A DNA stretch of 37,031 nt from Bacillota bacterium (GTDB lineage Bacteria > Bacillota > Dethiobacteria > SKNC01): NCBI GenBank assembly GCA_007120745.1, contig SKNC01000059.1, forward strand, positions 1 through 37,031, in the 5' to 3' direction. Of this stretch, positions 1 through 8,065 are shown in pieces. The notes beneath the pieces were generated by a model that was given only the letters and a program-made list of their open reading frames with translations, ran no database searches and was not told where the DNA came from. The translations under genes and the position numbers were made by a program. Positions within the stretch are counted from its first letter, which is position 1; each line of letters begins with the position of its first letter.

Positions 1-888
1 AAGAAATATTCCCGGCTGGCCTTAATCATTAATTTTGTGCTTTTGGCTCTGGTTTTTGTCGACGGGATAGGGGTGAATCTTGGTGGTGCTTCCCGGTGGA
101 TAGGTATTGGCGGGTTTACCATTCAGCCTTCGGAATTTACGAAATTAGCCTTGATCCTGTTTACAGCAGCATTTTTATCTGGCAAAAGTATTGATGTAAA
201 AAATATTTGGGGAGGAGTGCTGCCGCCCCTGGTCATCATGGGGGCTTCCTTTCTCTTGATTCTTATGCAGCCGGATCTGGGAACCGCAGTGGCGATAGCT
301 GGTACGGTGATTGTGATTCTCTTTGCAGCAGGGATGCAGGGCAAGCATATTTTCCTGCTGGGAGCCGCAGGCCTGCCTCTCCTGGGATATTTGGCGCTGG
401 CGGAAGAATATCGCCGCCGACGTTTTCTCGCTTTCTTAAATCCCTGGGAGGACCGGCTGGACACGGGCTATCATATTATTCAATCCCTCTATGCTCTGGG
501 CCCCGGCAGGCTGTTTGGAGTGGGGTTGGGACGGAGCCGGCAGAAGTTTTTTTATCTACCGGAACCTCACAGTGACTTTATATTTGCCATGATCGGTGAA
601 GAATTGGGGTTCATCGGGGGAGTTACCGTAATTTTGCTGTTTTTCCTGCTGATCTGGAGAGGGTTTAAGCTGGCCCTTATGGCTCCAGACATGTTCGGCA
701 GCCTGCTGGCTGCTGGAATTATTTCCATGATTGCCATTCAGGTGGTAATTAATATAGGAGTAGTTACCGGTTCCCTTCCGGTAACAGGTATCAATCTTCC
801 ATTAATCAGTGCCGGAGGAAGTTCATTGTTTTTCACCCTATCCTCCATAGGAGTGCTGTTGAATATATCTAAGTACTCCCAGTATTAG
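1..888 (+). CDS. ftsW: FtsW, SEDS-family septal peptidoglycan polymerase (5' end outside window)
   Basis: Multi-pass membrane glycosyltransferase of the SEDS family, which polymerises lipid II at the septum together with a class B PBP. The reading frame is open from base 1, so the N-terminus lies upstream; 295 codons are visible. Recognisable SEDS signatures are the GASRWI-x-IGGFTIQPSEFTK region early on, the extracellular loop with GVGLGRSRQKFFYLPEPHSDF, the EELGF motif and the C-terminal PLISAGGSS motif (usually PFISYGGSS). Several hydrophobic helices are obvious. I call FtsW rather than RodA because it is followed by murG, murB, murA, ftsQ, ftsA and ftsZ in the usual dcw order. The next gene starts 269 bases downstream, an unusually wide gap for this cluster. 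Confidence 0.9.
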   Translation, partial: KKYSRLALIINFVLLALVFVDGIGVNLGGASRWIGIGGFTIQPSEFTKLALILFTAAFLSGKSIDVKNIWGGVLPPLVIMGASFLLILMQPDLGTAVAIAGTVIVILFAAGMQGKHIFLLGAAGLPLLGYLALAEEYRRRRFLAFLNPWEDRLDTGYHIIQSLYALGPGRLFGVGLGRSRQKFFYLPEPHSDFIFAMIGEELGFIGGVTVILLFFLLIWRGFKLALMAPDMFGSLLAAGIISMIAIQVVINIGVVTGSLPVTGINLPLISAGGSSLFFTLSSIGVLLNISKYSQY

Positions 889-1025
889 GAGCGCAATATT
901 TTTCCTTTAGACACGTCTTTCTTGTTGTGGTAATATTATTATAATTATGTTTACTACCCTGTATTTTTTCCACAAACTGTAATAGCTGAATCATACCTTT
1001 AACCCTGCAGCGAAAATCGGGTAGC

Positions 1026-1086
1026 GGTGCCACGGTGCCACGGGGACGGTTCTAGCGGTTCCTCGGGAACGGTTTCATCGTCCCCG
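1026..1086. repeat. Degenerate nested palindromic repeat with GGGGACGGTTCT core
   Basis: GGTGCCAC is present twice in tandem (1026-1033, 1034-1041), followed by GGGGACGGTTCT (1042-1053). GGGGACG (1042-1048) is answered by CGTCCCC (1079-1085), and inside lies GGTTCC-TC-GGGAAC. The same 12-mer core recurs at 16919-16930. This looks like a decayed dispersed repeat. It makes up most of the unusual structure in the 269-base ftsW-murG gap; the rest of that gap is AT-rich with nothing I can assign. Confidence 0.6.
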
Positions 1087-1157
1087 CAGCTCAAGGATGA
1101 AGGAAACCAAGGAATCTTTTGCTGTAGTGAAAATTGTTTTGTGGAAGGATGGACTGA

Positions 1158-2261
1158 ATGAGAATTGTACTGACCGGTGGAGGTACCGGGGGACATGTTT
1201 ACCCGGCACTGGCGGCAGCAAAATACATAAAAAAAATGGAACCCGCTGCAGATATATTGTTTATAGGAACTCAAAAAGGATTGGAAAGCCGGATTATTCC
1301 GGAGACAGGTTTTCCTCTGGAAACCATTGCTGCCAGGGGATTTCCCCGAAGAATTTCTCCGGACTTGATAAAAACTTTTTATTCCACCTCCCGTGGAAGC
1401 TGGGAGGCCCGTAGAATTTTAAAGCGTTATAAGCCGCAGGTTGTCATGGGAACCGGTGGTTATGTGTGTGGGCCGGTGGTTTTTTCCGCTTACCTGTTGG
1501 GAATTCCTTGTTTAATTCATGAACAAAATGTGATACCGGGGATGACCAACCGCCTGCTCTTTCCCTTTGTTAAAAAGGTGTGCCTTTCCTTTGAGGCTTC
1601 TTTAAAACATTTTACCGACCTTTCCAAAACTGTGGTTACCGGAAATCCCCGGGCTTCTGAAGTGGTTGACATCAGCCGGGGGGAGGGGATTAAGGCCTTA
1701 GGGCTAAACCCTAATTATAAAACTGTATTTATTGTGGGGGGAAGTCGTGGTGCATGGCGAATCAACCAGTGTATCATGGAGATTCTTCCTGAGCTGGTGA
1801 CCCTGCCGGGAGTGCAGTGGGTTTATGTTACCGGTCAAATTTATTATGACCAGGTAGTAAGTTCTGAAAAAATTAAAGAAATCATGCAGAATGAAAATGT
1901 TTTTATTCGTTCTTACATAGATCAGATGCCTCTGGCCCTGGCAGCGGCGGATTTGATGATTAGCCGGGCGGGAGCTACCATGCTGGCGGAGATTACTGCC
2001 CGGGGTATACCTTCGGTTTTAATCCCTTCGCCCAACGTAACCAACAATCATCAGGTTTTAAATGCCCGGGCACTGTCTGATGAAGGGGCGGCGGAGATGA
2101 TTCTGGAAAAGGATATCAGTGGAACCCTCTTGATGGATACCACAGCCAAAATGCTGCAGGATGAAAATTTGCTGAAAGCCATGTCTGATAAAAGCCGGAA
2201 ATTGGGATATCCGGATTCTGCACATATGATTTATAAAGAGATTCTGGAGTGTCTTTCTTGA
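1158..2261 (+). CDS. murG: MurG, UDP-GlcNAc:lipid I GlcNAc transferase
   Basis: Membrane-associated GT-B glycosyltransferase that adds GlcNAc to lipid I to make lipid II on the inner face of the membrane. 367 residues, normal for the family. Visible motifs are the N-terminal glycine loop GGGTGGH (7-13), HEQN (121-124), a variant second glycine loop GGSRGA (194-199; usually GGSLGA), RAGA (270-273) with the UDP-GlcNAc-contacting Glu at 278, and NNHQ (296-299). ATG start behind GGAAGGA (1143-1149). It sits between ftsW and murB. murC, often found directly after murG in this cluster, is absent here, with only 143 bases before murB. Confidence 0.95.
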   Translation: MRIVLTGGGTGGHVYPALAAAKYIKKMEPAADILFIGTQKGLESRIIPETGFPLETIAARGFPRRISPDLIKTFYSTSRGSWEARRILKRYKPQVVMGTGGYVCGPVVFSAYLLGIPCLIHEQNVIPGMTNRLLFPFVKKVCLSFEASLKHFTDLSKTVVTGNPRASEVVDISRGEGIKALGLNPNYKTVFIVGGSRGAWRINQCIMEILPELVTLPGVQWVYVTGQIYYDQVVSSEKIKEIMQNENVFIRSYIDQMPLALAAADLMISRAGATMLAEITARGIPSVLIPSPNVTNNHQVLNARALSDEGAAEMILEKDISGTLLMDTTAKMLQDENLLKAMSDKSRKLGYPDSAHMIYKEILECLS

Positions 2262-2404
2262 GGTAATCAGAACTATAAATCCATGTTACCCTGGAGACAG
2301 ATAAGGACAAGCAGCAAAAGCACATAATACAGTTTACTGCATAAAATATCATATAATTAACTTTCAAGACTGTTTTATATAGACCATTAATGGAGGATGC
2401 AAAA

Positions 2405-3310
2405 TTGATACAGTTAACAGCCGGGCTGCAGGAGATCGTGCCTGGAGGAATTAAAACTCAAGAACCCATGAAAAACCATACTTCTCTTCATATTGGAGGG
2501 CCCGCGGATTATCTGGCAGTTCCGCGGGAAATTAACCAGCTTAAAGCTCTTTTGAGGTTTTCCCAAAGAGAATTTGTCCCTTTTTTTATTTTAGGAGGAG
2601 GCACCAACCTTCTGGTAAGTGACAGGGGAATTCGCGGAGTGGTAGTTAAACTGGATAAGAATTTTAAAGAGATTCGGTTTGATGGAACCAGAGTGACTGT
2701 TGGGGCCGGCACATCCCTGCCCTTACTGGCGCTGAAAGCTGCCCAACAGGGCCTTTCCGGCCTGGAATTTGCCGGAGGAATTCCCGGCACTTTAGGGGGT
2801 GCAGTGGGCATTAATGCCGGTGCGTATGGAAACTGTATGGCGGATGTGGTCCGTTCTCTTAAGGTGATTACCTGGGAGGGGGAGATTATAGAATTTCAGG
2901 CACAGCAGCTGGATTTTAGCTATCGCTGTTCCGGGCTGCTAAAAAAGAACTGCATCGTGCTGGAAGCCAGCCTGGAGCTGGTTCCCGGAAATCCTTTGGA
3001 GATTCGGGAACGGATGGAGGGATTTTTATCCCAAAGGCGTTCCAAACATCCAACGGAGCCCAGTGCCGGAAGCGTTTTCAAAAATTTGCCCAATAAGCCC
3101 GCCGGCAGACTTATTGAGGGAGCCGGATGCAAGGGTTTACGGGTAGGGGATGCCCAGGTTTCCTTGAGGCATGCCAACTTTATTGTGAATTTAGGTGCCG
3201 CCACATACAGGGATTATTTAAAAGTGATTGCAATGGTCCGGGAAAGAGTTTATAAAGAATACAATGTATGGCTGAACCCGGAAATTAATATGGTAGGAGA
3301 AGAGAGCTAG
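2405..3310 (+). CDS. murB: MurB, UDP-N-acetylenolpyruvoylglucosamine reductase
   Basis: FAD-dependent reductase of the second committed step of UDP-MurNAc synthesis. I place the start at TTG 2405 because GGAGG (2392-2396) sits 8 bases upstream. The in-frame ATG at 2390 overlaps that Shine-Dalgarno and has none of its own. The product is 301 residues. Motifs: FAD loop GGGTNLL (64-70), GAVGINAGAYG (132-142), YR (173-174), AGSVFKN with the proton-donor Ser at 223, and the C-terminal catalytic Glu in LNPEI (293). The length fits a short type II MurB. It lies 12 bases upstream of murA, probably in one transcript. Confidence 0.93.
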   Translation: MIQLTAGLQEIVPGGIKTQEPMKNHTSLHIGGPADYLAVPREINQLKALLRFSQREFVPFFILGGGTNLLVSDRGIRGVVVKLDKNFKEIRFDGTRVTVGAGTSLPLLALKAAQQGLSGLEFAGGIPGTLGGAVGINAGAYGNCMADVVRSLKVITWEGEIIEFQAQQLDFSYRCSGLLKKNCIVLEASLELVPGNPLEIRERMEGFLSQRRSKHPTEPSAGSVFKNLPNKPAGRLIEGAGCKGLRVGDAQVSLRHANFIVNLGAATYRDYLKVIAMVRERVYKEYNVWLNPEINMVGEES

Positions 3311-3322
3311 TGGAGGAGTGAA

Positions 3323-4594
3323 TTGGCTTTGGAAAAGTTTATTATCTCGGGCGGATCCAGCCTGTCGGGTAGATTACGGGTTAAAGGAGCAAAAAATTCT
3401 ATACTGCCAATTTTGGCTGCCAGCCTTCTTACTTCCGAGAGGGTTGAGCTGAAGGATGTTCCAGATATAAGTGACGTAAAAGTGATGCTAAATATTCTGG
3501 AGTGCCTGGGGGTTAAGGTATCCAGGGAAAAAGATATATTACTATTAGAGCCGGGTTCTCTTTACACCTCTGAAATTCCTGAGTCATTGATGTGCGAAAT
3601 GAGGTCATCAATTTTTCTTATGGGGCCTCTGCTGGGAAGGTTGGGTAAAGTTAAAGTTTCTTATCCCGGCGGCTGCGATATTGGCCCCCGGCCTATTGAC
3701 CTTCATCTGAAAGGCTTGATTTCCATGGGGGTCAACATTAAAGAGGAAAATGGCTGTGTTCAGGCCGAAGCCAGGTCTCTAAAGGGAAGCAATGTACATC
3801 TGGATTTTCCCAGTGTAGGTGCTACAGAAAATATAATGATGGCTGCCATATATGCCCGGGGAACAACGACTATACATAACGCAGCCAAAGAACCGGAAAT
3901 CATTGATTTACAGAACTTTTTAAATAAAATGGGAGCAAAAATTAAAGGTGCCGGAACCGATACCATTAAAATAGAGGGTGTGAAATCTTTAGGGAAGGTA
4001 AGTTATACGTTGATACCTGACCGAATTTTGGCCGGGACAATGATTATTGCTGCAGCCATTACCCGGGGAGAACTGATGCTGGAAAATGTGATACCGGAAC
4101 ACCTGGAAGCGGTTTCTTCCAAGCTCCGGGAGGCCGGTGTAGAAATTTGGGAAGAAGGAGATGTTCTTCATGTCAAGGGAAGAAAGATTAACGCCGTTCA
4201 ATCCGTAAGGACTCTTCCCTACCCGGGATTTCCTACGGATATGCAGGCCCAGACCATGACACTCTTGACACTGGCCCGGGGTACCAGCGTGATTACGGAA
4301 AACGTATTTGACGGGCGGTTCAGCCATGTAGGTGAACTGAAAAAAATGGGCGCCGACATTATGGTGGATGGAAGGTCTGCCGTAATTCAGGGAGTTAAGC
4401 AGCTTCACGGTGCTGTGGTAAAAGCTCCGGACCTGAGGGCAGGAGCGGCATTAGTGCTGGCAGGGCTGGCGGCAGAGGGCCATACCATCGTTGAAGAGAT
4501 TCATCATATCGATCGCGGGTATGAAAAATTTGAAGAAACCCTGAGAGGTTTAGGAGCCAATATAAAAAGGGTGGGAATTCCTGCGGAAGTTTAA
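3323..4594 (+). CDS. murA: MurA, UDP-GlcNAc 1-carboxyvinyltransferase
   Basis: Transfers enolpyruvate from PEP to UDP-GlcNAc, the first committed step of peptidoglycan synthesis (cytoplasm). 423 residues in the inside-out alpha/beta barrel (EPSP synthase) family. The substrate-binding KN pair is in VKGAKNS (about 24-25), and the PEP-attacking Cys is present at 118 in PGGCDIGPRPIDLHL, so the enzyme is of the fosfomycin-sensitive Cys type. TTG start behind GGAGGAG (3312-3318). The stop codon lies inside a long perfect palindrome. Follows murB closely; Bacillota often have a second MurA elsewhere, so MurAA versus MurAB cannot be decided here. Confidence 0.95.
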   Translation: MALEKFIISGGSSLSGRLRVKGAKNSILPILAASLLTSERVELKDVPDISDVKVMLNILECLGVKVSREKDILLLEPGSLYTSEIPESLMCEMRSSIFLMGPLLGRLGKVKVSYPGGCDIGPRPIDLHLKGLISMGVNIKEENGCVQAEARSLKGSNVHLDFPSVGATENIMMAAIYARGTTTIHNAAKEPEIIDLQNFLNKMGAKIKGAGTDTIKIEGVKSLGKVSYTLIPDRILAGTMIIAAAITRGELMLENVIPEHLEAVSSKLREAGVEIWEEGDVLHVKGRKINAVQSVRTLPYPGFPTDMQAQTMTLLTLARGTSVITENVFDGRFSHVGELKKMGADIMVDGRSAVIQGVKQLHGAVVKAPDLRAGAALVLAGLAAEGHTIVEEIHHIDRGYEKFEETLRGLGANIKRVGIPAEV

Positions 4595-4630
4595 TGAAAA
4601 CGCCTTTTTAAAAAAGGCGTTTTCATTAAA
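4590..4630. repeat. 20-bp-arm perfect palindrome at the murA/ftsQ junction
   Basis: Left arm 4590-4609 and right arm 4611-4630 are exact reverse complements with one central base. The arms contain GAAAACGCC and GGCGTTTTC. The element includes the murA stop codon and ends directly at the ftsQ ribosome binding site (AAGGGGTG, 4631-4638). There is no T-tract after the stem on the + strand, so it is not a standard terminator for murA. It may act as a transcript-processing, pausing or translational control hairpin. Confidence 0.8.
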
Positions 4631-4643
4631 AAGGGGTGAGATT

Positions 4644-5414
4644 TTGGACAGGCCTTACAACAAGTACAACTACCGGGAACCGGAAAAAGATAAGATAGAA
4701 ATCCGGTTAAAAAAAAGAAAAAATCAGTATTTCTATATTCTTTTCGCTTTCCTGGTTTTGTTGGGTTTTGTGGTACTTTTTCAATCTCCTATTTTCGAAC
4801 TGGAGCGAGTTGAGCTGGAGGGTCTTCACCGAATCGAAACAGAGGAGATTATCAGGACGTTGAGATTAAAACGGGGGATGAATATTTGGGAAGTGAACAC
4901 CGGTTTTTTACAGGTACAGTTGGAGGACATGCCCCTGGTTAGTTCTGCAGAAGTCAGGTATATACTGCCTCGCTCTATAAGTGTAACCATTGAAGAAAAA
5001 GTGCCGGTGGCATTATCTCCCTACCAGGATAGATATATTGAAATATCCCAAGACGGAACAATTCTTGGCTTTATCCACACTATGGAGGAGGGGAAACCCC
5101 TGCTGACAGGAATGGATTTCAACCAGCCTTATATTGGGAAAGCCCTTCCGGTGGAGCAGAACCAGGGGTTAGGAGAAATACTGGAAATTCTGTCCCGAAT
5201 GGGCAGGGAGGAGATCTCCATATTTTCTGACTTTAATGTGTCCAATCCCCTGAACCTGGTGGTCTATACCCTGGACGGCATGGAAATCTGGATGGGAACC
5301 GGGGACTATGGGGAGAAGATCAGGAAGGTACCGGAAGTCCTTACAGAAATTCAACAAAAGGAAAAGGAACCTACTTATATCGACCTGAGAGTTCCTCATT
5401 TTCCACCAAGATGA
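4644..5414 (+). CDS. ftsQ: DivIB/FtsQ cell-division protein
   Basis: Single-pass divisome protein linking FtsL/DivIC to septal synthesis. 256 residues: a basic cytoplasmic N-terminus (RLKKRKNQ), one membrane helix at about 29-46, then a POTRA domain beginning with ELERVELEGLHRIETEEI, and a beta domain. TTG start at 4644, behind AAGGGGTG (4631-4638), which directly follows the palindrome. Overall identity is low, as usual for this family, so the call rests on topology, the POTRA signature and the position between murA and ftsA. Confidence 0.85.
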   Translation: MDRPYNKYNYREPEKDKIEIRLKKRKNQYFYILFAFLVLLGFVVLFQSPIFELERVELEGLHRIETEEIIRTLRLKRGMNIWEVNTGFLQVQLEDMPLVSSAEVRYILPRSISVTIEEKVPVALSPYQDRYIEISQDGTILGFIHTMEEGKPLLTGMDFNQPYIGKALPVEQNQGLGEILEILSRMGREEISIFSDFNVSNPLNLVVYTLDGMEIWMGTGDYGEKIRKVPEVLTEIQQKEKEPTYIDLRVPHFPPR

Positions 5415-5461
5415 TAGTTTGGCAATATCTTAAAAACTCGTAAAAATTATACGCTGTAAAA

Positions 5462-5490
5462 AAAGGGAATTTTTAATAAATGTTGAACTT
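5462..5490 (+). promoter_or_regulatory. Possible sigma-H-type promoter upstream of ftsA
   Basis: AAAGGGAAT (5462-5470), 11 bases, then GTTGAACTT (5482-5490). Each half differs from the Bacillus sigma-H consensus (RNAGGAWWW, RNNGAATWW) at one position. B. subtilis ftsAZ is known to have a sigma-H promoter that raises FtsZ levels at sporulation. This is a by-eye match only. Confidence 0.35.
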
Positions 5491-5538
5491 CTTTTATATT
5501 GGATTTTATGTAATGTAGGTATCGGGGGAGGTTCAAAG

Positions 5539-6762
5539 GTGACAAAAAAAAATATTGTAGTTAGCATGGATATTGGCACTTCAAATATTAGAGTTATTGT
5601 AGGAGAGGTAACACCAGACCATACTTTAAACATCATAGGTGTAGGCACCAGTCCTTCCGGAGGTCTTCGTAAAGGAACCATTGTGGACCTGGATAAAACG
5701 GTACAGAATATAAACGAAGCGGTTTCTGAAGCGGAACGAATGGTAAACATGGAAGTTAATTCTGTTTTTTTAGGGATGGTGGGTACTCACATTACCTTGA
5801 TTAACAACCGTGGAATAGTGGCTGTTGCCGGAGAGGACAAGGAGATTACCATAGAGGATGTGGAAAGGGTTATTCAGGCATCCCGGGTGATTGCCATGCC
5901 CCCTGACCGGGAGATTATTGATATTATCCCACGGCAGTTCATTGTAGATGGTTACGATGGAATTCGGGATCCGGTGGGAATGGTAGGGGTAAGGTTGGAA
6001 GTGGATGCGATGATTATTACCGGAGCCGTTACTTCTATCCGGAATTTGATGCGATGTGTAAATCGTGCTGAACTGGAAGTAGACGGTGTTGTGCTGAATT
6101 GTATGGCCAATGCCGAAGTTTTATTATCTGAGGACCAAAAAGAACTGGGGGTAGCCTTGATTGATATTGGAGGCGGCACCACGGAAGTAGCCATGTTTCA
6201 GCAGAATGCCTTAAAAGATATTTCCGTCCTTCCCATGGGAGGCGACCACATTACCAATGACCTGGCCGTAGGGCTTCGCACCACCATTGAGCAGGCTGAA
6301 AAGCTGAAAGTGGAGCACGGCAAAGCATTGGTTTCCATGGTAGAGTCTCAGGAGGATATAGAAATTACCAGTGTAGGGGGGAAAGAAAACCGCAAGGTAA
6401 ATGAGAAGGTTCTTTGTGGTATTATAGAGCCCAGAGTTCAGGAGATATTACTTCTTGCCAGGGAAGAACTGGAAAAAATGGGCCATTTGAAATCTCTGCC
6501 GGCAGGCGTTGTATTGACTGGTGGAGCTTCTTTGATGGGAGGAGTTACGGAGATGGCAGAGGAGATTTTTGAATCTCCCGTCCAGCTGGCTCAACCGGAT
6601 TACATTGGGGTCAGCAGTCCTGTGTTTTCTACCGGTGTAGGAATTATTCACTATGTTGATAGGAATCAGTTGATTCCTATGGGTGGGAAAAAAGAAACAA
6701 AACTGGCGCTGCCCAGGTTTTTCGGGCGGGTCAAAAACTGGTTTTATGAAATCTTTGACTAA
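5539..6762 (+). CDS. ftsA: FtsA, actin-like cell-division protein
   Basis: Actin-like ATPase that anchors FtsZ filaments to the membrane and recruits late divisome proteins. 407 residues. Phosphate-binding loops are visible as DIGTSN (11-16) and DIGGGTTE (209-216), with the late LTGGASLMGG nucleotide motif. The C-terminal tail (PRFFGRVKNWFYEIFD) is the expected amphipathic membrane-targeting helix. GTG start behind GGGGGAGG (5524-5531). ftsZ follows after 26 bases, so the two are very likely cotranscribed. A possible sigma-H promoter lies in the 124-base gap upstream. Confidence 0.95.
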   Translation: MTKKNIVVSMDIGTSNIRVIVGEVTPDHTLNIIGVGTSPSGGLRKGTIVDLDKTVQNINEAVSEAERMVNMEVNSVFLGMVGTHITLINNRGIVAVAGEDKEITIEDVERVIQASRVIAMPPDREIIDIIPRQFIVDGYDGIRDPVGMVGVRLEVDAMIITGAVTSIRNLMRCVNRAELEVDGVVLNCMANAEVLLSEDQKELGVALIDIGGGTTEVAMFQQNALKDISVLPMGGDHITNDLAVGLRTTIEQAEKLKVEHGKALVSMVESQEDIEITSVGGKENRKVNEKVLCGIIEPRVQEILLLAREELEKMGHLKSLPAGVVLTGGASLMGGVTEMAEEIFESPVQLAQPDYIGVSSPVFSTGVGIIHYVDRNQLIPMGGKKETKLALPRFFGRVKNWFYEIFD

Positions 6763-6788
6763 CCCAAAGGGTAAGGGGGTAATAATTT

Positions 6789-7844
6789 ATGATAGAATTT
6801 GATAATGATATGGAGCAGTTTGCTCAGATAAAAGTGATTGGGATTGGTGGCGGTGGAAGCAATGCTGTGAGAAGGATGATTGAGGCCAACCTGGAAGGGG
6901 TTGACTTTATAGCAGTAAATACGGATGCACAGGCTCTGCATTTGGCCAAGGCCAATGTAAAGCTTCAGATTGGGGAAAAGCTAACCAAAGGGCTGGGGGC
7001 TGGAGCCAACCCGGAAATTGGACGACAGGCGGCGGAGGAAAGCCGGGACCAGATTCATGATATGCTCACAGGCTCGGATATGGTTTTTGTGACTGCCGGA
7101 ATGGGCGGCGGTACAGGGACAGGAGCAGCTCCCATTATTGCTGAAGTAGCCAAGGAATTGGGAGCGCTGACCGTGGGAGTGGTGACCAAGCCTTTTAGTT
7201 TTGAAGGCAGGAAGCGCCGCACCCAGGCGGAAGAGGGAATTGAAATCCTCAAGGACAAGGTGGATACACTGATTATTATCCCTAATGACCGCCTTTTACA
7301 GGTGGTGGAAAAACGGACTCCTATAATGGAGGCGTTTCGTATTGCCGATGACGTGCTGAGACAGGGAGTCCAGGGAATATCGGATTTAATTGCCATTCCG
7401 GGCTTAATTAACCTGGACTTTGCCGATGTAAAGACCATCATGCTGGAAACCGGTTCTGCTCTTATGGGAATTGGTGTAGGCAGTGGAGACAACCGGACCA
7501 TGGAAGCCGCAAAGACAGCCATATCCAGTCCGCTTTTGGAGACCTCCATTGAGGGTGCCCGGGGAGTTCTTTTGAACATTACCGGTGGCTCCGATTTAGG
7601 CCTGTTTGAGGTAAATGAGGCCGCAGATATTGTGGCGGAAGCGGCAGACCCGGAGGCCAATATTATCTTTGGTGCAGTTATTGACGAATCCCTGGAGGAT
7701 GAGGTCCGGGTTACCGTGATAGCTACCGGATTTGAAGAACGCCGGGATCGGAAGCCCGTGATGGAGGGGATAGAGGAGGGCTCCTTCTCCAAGGATGATA
7801 TAGACATTCCTGCATTCTTGCGAAAGCGCAAGGCAATGAAGTAA
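6789..7844 (+). CDS. ftsZ: FtsZ, tubulin-like division GTPase
   Basis: Forms the Z-ring. 351 residues; Rossmann glycine loop GIGGGGSN at 18-25, tubulin signature GGGTGTG at 106-112, the T7 loop NLDFADVK, a short variable linker and the conserved C-terminal peptide DIPAFLRKRK (339-348), which binds FtsA and SepF (both encoded in this window). ATG start behind a G-rich Shine-Dalgarno (GGGGGT). Followed by a strong terminator, so ftsAZ transcription ends before spoIIGA. Confidence 0.98.
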   Translation: MIEFDNDMEQFAQIKVIGIGGGGSNAVRRMIEANLEGVDFIAVNTDAQALHLAKANVKLQIGEKLTKGLGAGANPEIGRQAAEESRDQIHDMLTGSDMVFVTAGMGGGTGTGAAPIIAEVAKELGALTVGVVTKPFSFEGRKRRTQAEEGIEILKDKVDTLIIIPNDRLLQVVEKRTPIMEAFRIADDVLRQGVQGISDLIAIPGLINLDFADVKTIMLETGSALMGIGVGSGDNRTMEAAKTAISSPLLETSIEGARGVLLNITGGSDLGLFEVNEAADIVAEAADPEANIIFGAVIDESLEDEVRVTVIATGFEERRDRKPVMEGIEEGSFSKDDIDIPAFLRKRKAMK

Positions 7845-7883
7845 AAATACGAAAAATATTTGAAACAATCTTAAAAAATTTTG

Positions 7884-7923
7884 ATGTAAAAGCAGTCTTT
7901 TATAGACTGCTTTTACATTTTTG
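7884..7923 (+). terminator. Rho-independent terminator after ftsZ
   Basis: 15-bp stem (7884-7898 with 7904-7918; arms contain AAAAGCAGTC and GACTGCTTTT), 5-base loop, followed by T residues to 7922. It separates the division operon from spoIIGA. Confidence 0.9.
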
Positions 7924-7986
7924 TCGGTAAAAAATTAAGTGTCTTTTCAAACTGTGACAAATTTTATAGGGACAATCCGTTATAAT
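7920..7986 (+). promoter_or_regulatory. spoIIGA promoter with wide spacing and Spo0A-like boxes
   Basis: -10 TATAAT (7981-7986) and -35-like GTGACA (7954-7959) are separated by 21 bases. The B. subtilis spoIIG promoter is known for a 22-bp spacer and dependence on phosphorylated Spo0A. Two matches to the 0A box (TTTGTCRAA) are visible: TTTGTCGGT (7920-7928, + strand) and TTTGTCACA (7953-7961, read on the - strand), the second overlapping the -35. The placement agrees with Spo0A activation. Confidence 0.6.
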
Positions 7987-8065
7987 TATTCATAGATTTA
8001 ATTTCCCTGGCATATATTTAGAAGGATAAAGGGTAAGTCGAGAGTTTGGGTCAGAGGTGAACGTT

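Noticed and set aside
2262..2404. Remnant of murC or a promoter between murG and murB
   Set aside because: No frame resembling MurC and no convincing -35/-10 pair in the 143 bases.
4590..4630. Intrinsic terminator of murA
   Set aside because: There is no T-tract after the stem, and the next gene is normally cotranscribed; kept as a palindrome of unknown role.
7055..7831. 258-residue open frame antisense to ftsZ
   Set aside because: Ser/Thr/Pro-rich composition typical of a shadow of a high-quality coding frame; ftsZ is certain and there is no ribosome binding site.
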